Shown here: piece after piece, positions 43,273 through 54,147 of the stretch
Layout: each line of letters begins with the position of its first letter
Numbering within the stretch: position 1 is the first letter of the stretch
Source of the DNA: Hexactinellida sp. DTS-2022
Lineage: Eukaryota; Porifera; Hexactinellida
NCBI GenBank assembly: GCA_028753945.1
Contig: JAPNXP010000006.1
Span: forward strand, 806,001-870,000
DNA: 64,000 nt
Direction: 5' to 3'
Program-made: the position numbers and the translations under genes
The notes under the pieces: model-generated
Seen by the model: the letters and a program-made list of their open reading frames with translations, nothing else
The model's database searches: none
What the model was told of the DNA's origin: nothing

Positions 43273-46200
43273 ATGATGGCGAGTGACGATAATCAGATAT
43301 TCCAGTCAGCAGAAATAGAAGGATTTCAATTCTTCGATCAGAAGGGTTTGGGTACCGTTACACCTGATGACGTAATCAATGCTGTGGAGAGGGCACGCAC
43401 TCAGCTTCCAGTTGACTCGCTACAAGCACTGCAGAAGAGTGGGGAATGGAAAGAAGATTTGGAAGTTAGCTTTTAGTTAGCTTATAATAGTCCAACTCTC
43501 CATACTAAGGTGTCTATCAGTAGCTTAGCTATTCATATTGGGTTATTAATTCGTAATTCGTAACTACTGGTATTAGGTCGTAAATAATACAAAGGAAGTT
43601 TGTAATCTAAAAATAGATATTTAATTAAAAAAATTCCGAAATACTTAACTAAATTTTTTCCAAATCTACTCAAGTGATACTCAAATATAAAACTAGATTT
43701 TCCGAATCTACTCAAGTTTTACAAAATAATTCCAATTCTGTTCAAATTTCAATAAATTCACATATCTACTCAAGTTTTATAAAGGTTATATTTGGTATTT
43801 ACTAATAAAGATTTGTCGTTGGAACACCAATGCTAGTTTCAATAATCCAATAATACTTGAGTCTATTTGGAAAAATATACTCGTTTTATTGGATTTTTTC
43901 TCATTTAAAAATAGATTTCTTAATTTCAACGTAAACAAAAACACAAAAATTAAGTCTCAAATTGGAACCTTTTATCAAAGGTGAAAGTAGTGCTTACATT
44001 AATTATTTAATACAAATCATTGAGTTGAAAAGTTCAACCATCACTAACTGTGTTTTCCATTACGAGTCATTTGAATATACTTCTCCTAAACTTTTAGAAA
44101 ATATGATTGTATAATCTTTTCATGTGACACCCCGAAAATAACAACAAAGTCAAACTCAACAATGATACAACGTAGTTTTAGAAAAGAAACCGTTTATCAG
44201 ATTATTTAACTATTATACAATAAAAATGCTACATAATCAGTTTAACTATGGTGATTAAATAAATTCCAGTGTAGAGGAACTTTTAGTAAAATTATGGAAG
44301 TTTTGAGTCTATTGTAATCGAGCAATTTAATTTATAAATTGCACAAAACAAATCACATTTTTATAAAATTTAAATCTGTGCATACTTTAATTTAGGTATG
44401 AAACGAATATTGAAATGGCACGAACGAACCTTTTTGTAAACAACGAATATTAGAATATTCGTTAGTTTTGATGACAAGCATTTAATAAAATAAAATACTC
44501 AAAATACAGTGGAATTTTTTTGTTAATGTTACAATAGTTTAACCATAGTTACAAAGTGTATTAGACACAAGTTCTATTAATCTGCTAGTTTTGGTAAGAA
44601 TTTATATTGACGATCTCTCCAATCTAAACAAAAGTTATGGTGTTGTCGAAAATAGTAATCGAATATCCGTTTAAACATAATATTCGTTCAAACTAATATT
44701 CGTTTGGAAACGAACGAATATTCGTTCAATAATTTCGAACGAATATTCGAATATTTCGCTATATTCGTATCAGCCCTACTTAGTTGAATTTAATAATTTC
44801 ATTTATGATCTCAGATGATGATGTCTGAATATGACGTTGATCTTGACGGTCGCCTTACGCACATAGAATTTAATGCATTTATTGAAGGCAATAGAAAGGA
44901 ACCAGAGCAGCTAGAAGAACTAGATTTAGTGGCGAGACAACTGAAAGAAGTATTCGATATGTTTGATACTGATAAGGACGGATATATTGATAGGAAAGAT
45001 CTTTCAACTGTAAGTTGAACAAAACCCATTATATAAAGTAGCCTGATATAATGAGTGATATTACAAAATAAACTACAAGTTATGTAATATAGTAGAAATA
45101 GGATAATCGGGCCATTAATCTAAGGGGTGATTGAACCTCGTTAGTACGAAGAACAAAGTACCGTCAAAATGTGTTCGCCTTATCCGGATTTTGTATTAAC
45201 CAATGTCATTTGTATTGAAAAGGCTTTGAAGGGGACTGAAATAGTGTTCCACTGTTTGTATTAACGAGTTTCTACTGTAATTATATTCACATGCTTTACA
45301 GAACGGAATTACAGTTTGGCTTGCATTAATCTACTCTCGGACCAAAGTGGCCCAAATAAGTGAAGTAAACTTTAATTTGAATTCCTGATAATTTCTCCAC
45401 AAAATTGAAAATATTAGGCGGTGCTAATGATTCTTAATTTCTTAGAGTATCATTTTAATCTTTGAACCTTTAATTGGCTCATAATTCTTCAAAGAACTGG
45501 GCTATACTAATATCAATACGTAACCCTCGTTTACTCATTTAACAGATAAGCTCTAATTATAATTTTAATAATATTAGATTTCACTCATAAATATGTTAAG
45601 TAAAGTATTTTAATTTATTCCTCCAGTAAATACAATCTAGTATAATGTGGTATGTTGTTGTGTATAGTGTAGGAAATTGTTGGGAAATACGTTACAAACT
45701 TAAATAAAAATAGATAAATTTACAAATACTATGTATACTAATCGAATTTCACTCATGAACATGTTAAGTCGAATGTACTATTTAGTTTATTTTAAGAATT
45801 CAATTATTTTGTATTGACTAGTGCTTTACGTCCACAAATAGCATTAACTTAGCATACCTACTATAATATATGGTTTTAGATATCAATTAGTTTGATTTTA
45901 AGAATTTTAACGAATCTACACATAGATAATAGATAATATTCTTAATTAAAGTTTTCAAAGTTTACAGTGATTTATTAAATTTTTTAGAATTAATTCTAAG
46001 AATCGTTCAAAAGTTCTTTCAACAATTCTTAGAAATAATTCTAAAATTTCAGTAATTACTAATCTGCATTACTTCTATTGTATTTCACTGTAAATTTTGA
46101 AAAGTTGTAGTATGTTCAGAAATTAAAATACTTCGTCTAAGTAGAGTTGCGCAACAACCAGAGAATTTAAAATATTATCAAACAACATCAAATGTTTTCT

Positions 46201-46966
46201 ATACTCAGCTAATTTGTGTAAACTCTTGTTCCATCCACCCCTATTACACTAGATATAATTGAATAAGGCGTGCTTAAGCAAGAAAGTTATGTAGAATGGC
46301 AAGTTTGGTTAATGGAAAGTCTGTGGAAAATATACGAGAAATACTTCCCTTTATAAACTTTTATTTATTATTAGAAATGCAAATATGAATGTAAACTCAT
46401 AATAAGTTCACTATACACGATTCGGGAATATTTCAATACTTAGATACGAGTGTAGGTTACATTAAACATGTTGAACTTATATTTCTCAGATAATCTGCAT
46501 AATTTGTAGAGTTATAATTACAAACAATGGACAGACAACAATAGTTTGCTAAAGTTCATATTTTAACCGTGTTCGTATAAATAAACAAAGTGTACTGTTA
46601 TTGGTTTTAATCAAGAATTCAGGATGGATTGTAATCCTAATCCAAATCCAGTCCATACTCGACAACGGATTTATAAATTCTGGAAATTAATAAATAACAC
46701 ATTAAAATTATAATAAGATTCCCACTTTTATTAGAAGTATATTTTTGGTTCTCTCGACTCTCGTTCGGATTAGCGAGAGTGTACTGTACTACTGTATTAT
46801 GATTTTTGAATGGATTTCAGAAAAATTTCCAATTAAAATCTAAAATCCATAATATATAGATTTTATATTATGGAATCCGTAAACATTATAATATATCCGA
46901 CTGATTGGTATTAGGGGGCCGTTTAAACGATACGTAATAAATCTATATTATTAAATCTCGATTGTT

Positions 46967-47007
<41 letters not shown>

Positions 47008-48379
47008 TTTGTTTGTTTGTTTGTCCGGATTGTATTAAAGTGATGGGGGAATAGAAACCGCATTTATATATGAGATATAAACTAACTTTCAAATGTTATA
47101 ATTGGTAAACAAAAGTTATAAGGGGTAAACAAGTATGCTGATTTCGAATTTCGCGTTTATAAATTTCTCATATTAATATTTGTTGTTGTTGTTTACACAA
47201 AATAGGTAAACAAATTAATGAAATTCAAAATCAACCTAGAAGTTTGCTTTCAACGGGTATTATAGGTAAACAAGTATGCTGAACACGAATTTCGCATTTA
47301 TAAATTTCTCATATTAATATTTGTTATTGTTGTTTACACAAAATAGGTAAACAAATTAATGAAAATTCAAAATCAACCTAGAAGTTAGCTTCCAACGGGT
47401 ATTATAGGTAAACAAGTATGCCGAACACGAATTTCGCGTTTATAAATTTCTCATATTAATATTTGTTGTTGTTGTTTACACAAAATAGGTAAACAAATTA
47501 ATGGAAATTCAAAATCAACCTAGAAGTTAGCTTTCAACGGGTATTATAGGTAAACAAGTATTCTGAACACGATTTTCGCGGTTAAAATTTTCTAATATGA
47601 ATATTTGTTGTTGTTGTTTACACAAAATAGGTAAACAAATTAATGAAAATTCAAAATCAACCTAGAAGTTAGCTTTCAACGGGTATTATAGGTAAACAAG
47701 TATGCCGGACACGAATTTCGCGTTTAAATTTTCTAATATGAATATTTGTTGTTGTTGTTGTTGTTTACTCAAAATAGCTAAACAATTTAATGAAAATTCA
47801 AAATCAACCTAGAAGTTAACTTTCAATAGGTATTATAAGTAAACAAGTGTGCTGAACACGAATTTCGCATTTATAAAATTCTAATATGAGTATTTGTTGT
47901 TGTTGTTATGGCACAAATAGGTAAACAAATTAATGAAAATCAAAATCATAACGTCCCTATCTACCATTTCCCATGGTAGAAAGGGTGAGGAGTAAGGCCG
48001 CACAGCGGCCGTTAACTTGAGGTGCGTAGCACCGATCTGTCGCAAAGCGACCGAGACCGAAGGGCTCGTAAATAAATAAACTTACCAATATGTGATATAT
48101 CATCCTTTTTGTATTACAGAACTGCCAAAAAAAGTGAGGGGTGACTTATTTTCGGGAATTTTGCTTTAAGTAACGTTTGAATATATTCTACAGGTGCTAT
48201 CCTGTATGGAAGGAGGCGAAATTAATGAAGATGACGTAACAGAAATGGTGAGTACGGTATCGACAGAAGGAGATAAAGTTTCATTCTCAGATTTCACGAA
48301 TATATTCAGAAAGGAAGCAGAACTGAAGACTGATGACATTGTGGATCTCATTCTTAATGACTATGACTATGACTTGTAA
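43273..48379 (+). CDS. Calmodulin-like EF-hand protein, 3 exons
   Basis: Exons 43273..43464, 44815..45009 and 48194..48379 all join in phase 0 and give 190 aa. The start is the first of two ATGs (MMASDD). Four EF-hand-like units are visible: a degenerate first (FDQKGLGTVTPDDV), a canonical second (DVDLDGRLTHIEF), a canonical third (DTDKDGYIDRKDL) and a degenerate fourth (STEGDKVSFSDF). It should therefore bind two Ca2+ in the central pair. The protein ends NDYDYDL. It is longer than calmodulin (149 aa) and not clearly an orthologue of a named family, so it is called a calmodulin-superfamily Ca2+ sensor. Intron 2 (3.2 kb) contains a minisatellite-bearing mobile element. Donors are GTTAGC and GTAAGT. 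Confidence 0.75.
44398..44779. repeat. Family L element (palindromic CGAATATTCG ends)
   Basis: Ends rich in GAACGAATATTCG, right end TCAGCCCT. Shares the interior (GACGATCTCTCCAATCTAAA, GTGTATTAGACACAAGTT) with an inverted copy at 49810-50160. In intron 1 of the EF-hand gene. Confidence 0.72.
45131..45380. repeat. MITE, family B, and family C fragment
   Basis: 45131-45276: TTGAACCTCGTTAGTACGAA to TAACGAGTTTCTACTG-TA. 45296-45380: ACAGAACGGAATTACAGTTT, a family C interior without its left end. Confidence 0.65.
47040..47945 (+). repeat. Minisatellite, about 142-bp unit, about six copies
   Basis: The phrase GTAAACAAGTATGCTGA starts units at 47125, 47266, 47408, 47550, 47692 and 47839, giving spacings of 141, 142, 142, 142 and 147. 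Each unit also has TTGTTGTTGTTTACACAAAA and AAATCAACCTAGAAGTTAGC. The last unit is expanded by extra GTT triplets. Confidence 0.93.
47996..48068 (+). repeat. Hairpin-rich repeat block (copy 3, most intact)
   Basis: Three consecutive hairpins with three-base loops: GGCCGC-ACA-GCGGCC (47996-48010), GGTGC-GTA-GCACC (48021-48033) and GTCGC-AAA-GCGAC (48039-48051). A weaker CGAG...CTCG pair lies around ACCGAAGGG. GC-rich in an AT-rich setting. Confidence 0.85.
48085..48182. repeat. MITE, family J (partial)
   Basis: GTGAGGGGTGACTTATTTTC and TTTTGCTTTAAGTAACGTTT followed by GAA. It stops about 11 bases before exon 3 of the EF-hand gene. Confidence 0.6.
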
Positions 48380-48561
48380 TATTATTCAATTATTGTCTTA
48401 TACAAACGGAAATTGTAAATTATGTTGTGAAGATTCTGTATATTGGTGTGATTATAGTTGATATCGTAAATAAATTAGCCTGTATTTCTCACAAGAGTTA
48501 GTTAGTATTACTCATTGAAATATTAATTTAGTTTGAGGCCGCTTTTGTTGAATGTGTTTAT

Positions 48562-48734
48562 CAGTATACTCTCGTTAGGAATACCAGGGGACTGACGAAA
48601 TTTGTTCATATCATCTGGTATTAACCGGAGTCACCTGTATGCATTTGTACAATTAGGGCAATTAAACCATGTCATATTTAACCAATATTACGCCTTATCC
48701 GTTTTCATATTAATTAATTAATGAGATTTCACTG
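48562..48734. repeat. MITE, family G
   Basis: CAGTATACTCTCGTTAGGAA at the left and AATGAGATTTCACTG at the right, with the TGCATTTGTA interior of the family. Confidence 0.72.
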
Positions 48735-49809
48735 TCTATACATTTCAGGTCACTGTGATGGTGCATTTTTCTTAAACCCTATAAGTAATCTTTTAGTTTA
48801 TAATTTTTGCGGACAATATTGGCAGCCGCAATCTATATAACCCTAATTAAAATACGATAAACAAGAAGTTCACTAATGTCTGTGAATTATTTTTGGGAAA
48901 ATCAATTTATCAAATGTATAATTCGTGGATTCAACATAAAATTGGAATTTTCTATTAAAAATTTTTTAGTTGTAATATTAATTTAATTGAAAACGACTTC
49001 GATCATAATAAATTTAAGAAAAGTTCCAGTCACTATTACTAAGTATTAGTTAAGCATTCAGATTTTAGGATTTTGATGAAATAAAACTATTTTGACTCAT
49101 ATACAAATTAAGTTACTACATAACTTACAAACGGGATGTATTATTGACTTTATTGTTTGATTCGTTTACTGTTAAAAAAACAATTAACAATATATAATGC
49201 GAATAATATTAAAAAGAAATAACATATACCCCAATTAATTAATAGATTAAAATTCTAATAAACATAGTATAAACAACAGGGAAGTGTCTAAATTTATTCG
49301 CTTAACATTAATAAGTGCTACTAAGCATTAGAAAGCTATTGAAGGGTATTAAAATAATGTACAGTCGAAACCGTTGTTCTAACACATATATTCAGAGCTC
49401 ATTCTACGAGAGTCAATAGAGACTGATTTCACCAACACGCGATACAGTAAATCATACGATCATATAATATCTCAAGACAAATAATTCCACTATAATATTG
49501 CCTGATTGTGTATCAATTATACTATAATCTCAAATGAAATATAATTAACTAAAATTATTCAAGAACAGGTAAAGGACTAGATATAATGACGAAATAATTT
49601 AAATTAATTAAGATTTCATTAGAACATGAAGGATCATCTTATGTAGCATTCCACAATATTATGTATTTTGAATATTAAAATTAAAATTTGTATAGTATGC
49701 ATTTATCCTGAATATATAGACTAATAACTTAGCCTGATCAAGTATCTGATTTCTATCAAGGAATTATAAAAATTATTTGATAGAATAGAATAATTGAATA
49801 CTAAAATTA

Positions 49810-50160
49810 GGGCTGAACCATAATACCGAATATTCGTTTAAATGATTTCGTTCGTTTCGAAACGAATATTAGGTTTAATCGGATTTTCGAATACTACTTT
49901 TGACAACAACATGCTTTGTTTAGATTGGAGAGATCGTCGTCAATATAAAATTCCTACCAAAACTAGCTGAGTAATAGCTAACTTGTGTCTAATACACTTT
50001 GTAATTATGATTAAACTATTGTTACATAAATAAAAAACTATTTTCCACTGTATTTTGAATTTGAATTTGATAAATGCTTAGTCATCAAAACGAACGAATA
50101 TTCGAATATTCGTTCGTTTAGAAAAGGTTCGTTCGTTACATTTCGAATAACCGTTTCTAC
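49810..50160. repeat. Family L element, inverted relative to 44398
   Basis: Starts AGGGCTGAACCATAATACCG, the complement of the other copy's TCAGCCCT end. Interior GATTGGAGAGATCGTCGTCA. The other side ends with AACGAACGAATATTCGAATA. Confidence 0.72.
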
Positions 50161-50526
50161 TAAAAATGATTAAAATAAGTTAAGAAATCTGGACTTTCGA
50201 ATTATTGATAAAAGAGTCAACAGTTGAATTTCAAATTTCGCTACCCATTATTAAAATATGAAATATCTGAAGTTACTTGGTGTTAATTTGATTATACTAT
50301 GTAGTTAAGAATTTGATTATTCTTATTCTAAATTGTTATAAACCTTAGGAGATTCAATGTTTACATATTTATCTTATAGGGAATAATAAATATTATCATA
50401 TTATAGTGATGGTATATGAAAATACTAATTCAAAGAGCTTAGTTTAACCAAAATAAAGGGAGTTAACAAATTATTTGGCTAAAGCAAATATTTCATTACT
50501 GAATCATTAGTACTTAGTTAACATTA

Positions 50527-50735
50527 CAGTCGACTCTATTATTATTATTATTATTATTATTACGAACATTATTATTATTAATACGAGTTTTACGACGAAC
50601 AAGGATAGGGTAAAATATCGGTAAGGAGTACAGTGTTTAATTCCCCTAGCCTATACAAATGTATGCAATTGACTCCGGTTAATGCGAACAAATATGGCCG
50701 GTCACCTTGTGTTCGTAATAACGAGAATCTGCTAT
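50527..50735. repeat. MITE, family G
   Basis: TA-CAGTCGACTCTATTATTATT at the left, expanded by a TTA run; GAATTCCCC-type interior ('cctatacaaatgtatgc'); right end TAACGAGAATCTGCTA. Confidence 0.6.
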
Positions 50736-50978
50736 AACGGAAAGAATTTAATAAGAGATTTGGGATACTTTTATAGGCCCATTGGAAGCACAAATTACAG
50801 AAGTCTCAGTTTAATTGAGAATCAGAACAAATTTCCAGGAATATATATGTCCCATATACTGTCTATACTAAGATTTTCTGTAAATAAATATTGTACTATT
50901 TCTTAAATAATAGCCCTCTCGGATTATCATCGCCATCATATACAGTTTTAGGATGACTTTACATGAGAATTTCTTATA

Positions 50979-51127
50979 CAGTGGTGTTCGCCTAATAGCA
51001 ATTGCTCTGATAGAAATATATGCTTTATTTTCAGTCCCCAAGCGAGCATTTAATGTTAATTTGTTCGCCTATTAGTAAACAAATTTCGTGCAAAATGCGA
51101 CTTGCTATTATTACGCGAACACCACTG
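50979..51127. repeat. MITE, family E (best copy)
   Basis: CAGTGGTGTTCGCCTAATAG and GCGAACACCACTG flanked by TA on both sides. Interior CCCCAAGCGAGCATTTAATG. Confidence 0.88.
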
Positions 51128-51566
51128 TAAAGTTTAAAATCAGAAATATTGAAGAAAAAATTTATTTCTGAGAGAAGACAAATCATGTTAAGATTCAAAG
51201 AACCAAAAATATTCAAACTTCCGACCTTTATCCTTGTACTTAAACCTGTTTAAATGATAAATACTATAGTATTACATAGTGTTGAATATGAATTAACGTA
51301 CCAGCTCACCACTTGGATATAACCATGTTACATTTTACATCTTAAAATGAAACGATGAAATATGTGTACTTCTAAATTGAGTAATTCCACATACCACAAA
51401 GTTTACAAACTTAACTTCAATCAGACTTTAGTTGAAAGTATATATTTATTTAAGTTACTATCGTATACAATTGAGTTATATCTAGTAAATACAATTATAA
51501 TAAATAAATTGGGCCAAATAAGATAGGGCCAGAAGATGGAAAAAAGTATAAATATATTTCCATAAT

Positions 51567-52175
51567 ATGATAATTTTACACGAAAAAATGTTCTCACAAG
51601 GAAATCAGATAAATGAAGTCACATATAAACCATCAGATAAAAAGTCAAGGTATTTCCACATAGAAGGTAAGTACACACCAAATACAAATCAAGATAAAGC
51701 AGTGTATGAACACATTCAAGAAGAAGACAACTTTGTTGTTAACAAGGTCAATAGAGTGCTAGCCAATAATGACAGAAATTGGGGAGAGGAGTATAACATT
51801 AGACGGGCTATCACATGGTTTGATAAAACTCGCTATAGCAAAATATTTGAGAACTTGCGAAGCAGCCAAATTCACGAAAACACAGCTGCAATTCATTTTC
51901 CCGATCAAGTGCAGATTTTCCCAATATATCCTATTCCCGAGAATGAAGATTTTACCATTTTTCCTGAAGCGAGCATAGCTTTCGACGAAACTCAATTTGA
52001 ATCTGAACAAAATCCCCCAAAGCTATTAGAACCGTTATTTCACCTGAATATACATTCATTATTGAGTGCTCTCGAATCAACTGAAGAAATATGTCCGGAA
52101 CATTTAGGTCTCTTAAAGGAATGCAATTGTGCTCAATTGAATCTCATGGTGCAACATTTGATGATGAGTAACTAA
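51567..52175 (+). CDS. Unrecognised protein, family member 1 (202 aa)
   Basis: An intact single-exon frame from ATG (MIILHEKMFSQG), 202 aa; an internal Met at codon 8 is an alternative start. I do not recognise the family. It aligns with the gene at 59426: FHIEGKYTPNTNQDKAVYEH against FFIKGKYTINHQQDLHVYEH, then NKVNRVLANNDRNWGEEYNI against YKTNRMKALNPNNWDDCDIV, FDKTRYSKIFE against FDETKYEHIYG, and near the end NIHSLLSALESTEEICPEHL against NIFSLEDMWDNIDYICPIEL. The N-terminal half looks like a small beta-rich domain and the rest is acidic. No signal peptide or membrane segment is seen. It is preserved in frame and in coding-like composition against an AT-rich background, so it is probably real. 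Confidence 0.62.
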   Translation: MIILHEKMFSQGNQINEVTYKPSDKKSRYFHIEGKYTPNTNQDKAVYEHIQEEDNFVVNKVNRVLANNDRNWGEEYNIRRAITWFDKTRYSKIFENLRSSQIHENTAAIHFPDQVQIFPIYPIPENEDFTIFPEASIAFDETQFESEQNPPKLLEPLFHLNIHSLLSALESTEEICPEHLGLLKECNCAQLNLMVQHLMMSN

Positions 52176-54147
52176 TATAATCTAACATGAATCAATTTTA
52201 TATATTTATACAAAATGGAAGAAATACTTACAAGTAGACATATCAATCCTGAAAAGAATCCAATTACAATTTGATTATATTACTGCTCTAAAAGGAATTA
52301 TATATTGCTATCTGATTTAATAATACAATTAAACTGCTTTATTGCATTCAGTCTACTAATAATGAATAAAATTTTTGTTGTAACTCCAATTTGCAAAAAA
52401 TGATACATATAAAAAAATTTCCCCCAATAGTTCAAACTGAATAATTTATGAATTAATCTCATAAATTGTAGCACAATTAATCTAGTCCATTAATTATATT
52501 AGACTAATTCGATTATTTCGATAGAGTGGCTCTGGTATGGCCATGAGCCTACCAATAATTTTTGAGAATTATTATTTTCCATTAACAAAAATGCAAATTG
52601 TCCCAAAAGGCCCTACCAATTATGCACCTATTCGATAGGCCTACCAATCTGCAACAACCTACAAATGGGCCTTCAATCCCCATATAAGCGACTGGAATCA
52701 ATACTAAGGTCTTACAATATACATATTTACAGACCAGTTCGTAACATGGACCGTCAATATTGGTTTGCCTTATCCGAAATTTTTATTAAAAAGATTTGGG
52801 ATGATCTACTAAGTGTAGGGATTTTGTATTACCTTTGCTATAATACCGAGATTTACAATATGGGTGGAATTAATGAAGTTAAACTGAACAGTAAATTTCC
52901 TGATTCCATTATGGTAATTTATGCCCAAACTTTACAAGACTATAGAACTTGAACAAAACAGATAATAAATAATTTTGATCAATGGAATCACCGGTTAATT
53001 GAATTCTCCGTTTAATTTGTTCAACGTTTCACAGGATTTAACAACAGATTAAAAGGTTGGTTATATTTTCAGTATGTTTTTAGGTTAATTAAATTATCCG
53101 TTTAATTTGGCCAAAACACACTCTTATCAAGGTGATAACAATTTCCACGACTAACTCATCTGCAAGTACGTAATTTAATAAAATAAAATAAACCGAATTT
53201 ATAATTAATAATCAACGTTTTTATTAATTATACTCCAAATAGTAAAATATTACGTATAATATTAGATAGGAACATTTCAAATAGTAGCGTCATTAAATCA
53301 GTGTACAAAGTACTTCACTGATTCTTAAAAATCAAATGAAACAAATGGTAGGGTAGATTTTAGGGCAAGGCTGGTAATTGTACAAAACTACCCAAGCTGA
53401 CAGGGAAATCCAAATTAATTAATTATTACTTTCATAATTATTTCAAATTATAATTGAAAACAGAGCAACTCATCCAAATTAAATTCTAAAATGAAGAAAT
53501 AAGTTGCACAATGAGTTCTAAATTAGCACAACGCTCATAATTACAGATGACCTAAACATGATACAATTATGCAATAGAACTTAAACTAATTGTCAGACTG
53601 TATTTCAGAGATAGCTGTGATATGATAACTAATATTAACTATTTGTAATTAAATAATAACAGTTCAAAAGGCAATAATCATCAACTCTACGGAAATTAAT
53701 GGTAAGCAGAATGTACATATATTACTTGTTTTAACTGATTGTACAATAAACTCTGGGACTTTCACTTCAAAAGAATAAACTTTATTTGCAAGAAGTGAAA
53801 TGATAATTACCGTTCAGTCTCATGTCTAAAATTACATATACAAGTATTGTAACGGATGTTATAACAATAATATACATAATACTATTCCAAATCACGCGAT
53901 AATTACCCTCTAAATCCCATCTAAATTAGCTAAAACAAAATACTCCTTTCCAACAATTTTCTGGATATTTTTTCCAATTACACAATGAGTGTAGGTAAGT
54001 TACCAACAATATACATACTTTGAATAAATACCAAATATACCACTGAAACCTGACCAGTAGGGATAGTACGTAACACTATATGCATTGGCTCAACAGTAAT
54101 CAATATAGATAAGTTATTAGTTCACGAAAGTTGAGATAGCAAGCAAA
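52176..54147. other. Intergenic stretch, no gene supported
   Basis: A degenerate family C element lies at about 52985-53130 (CACCGGTTAATTGAATTCTC). Around 52500-52680 several 'cctaccaat' words recur. A short open frame near 52665-52952 has no ATG that I trust and no family resemblance. The end of this stretch should hold the TRP channel promoter. Confidence 0.5.

Larger units (their letters stand above)
46945..48070 (+). mobile_element. About 1.1 kb element: TG microsatellite, minisatellite and hairpin-rich end
   Basis: It begins AATCTATATTATTAAATCTC, then GATTGTTGTGTGTTTG and a (TG)n(TTTG)n tract, the same opening as the 2665-3720 element. A six-copy minisatellite follows, then the hairpin block (47996-48068). 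It sits in intron 2 of the EF-hand gene and has no coding capacity. Membership of one family with the elements at 2.5-3.7 kb and 9.2 kb is inferred from both ends. Confidence 0.7.
48735..51566. other. Intergenic stretch with scattered MITEs
   Basis: No gene seen. It contains family L (49810-50160), family G (50527-50735) and family E (50979-51127, CAGTGGTGTTCGCCTAATAG to GCGAACACCACTG, TA-flanked, near-perfect). The remainder is AT-rich without recognisable signals. Confidence 0.6.

Noticed and set aside
47040-47945. Regular array that might suggest a CRISPR
   Set aside because: Whole 142-bp units repeat with no unique spacers, in a eukaryotic intron; it is a minisatellite.
52665-52952. 95-codon frame
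   Set aside because: No trustworthy ATG, composition like the surrounding AT-rich sequence, and no similarity to the nearby small-protein family.
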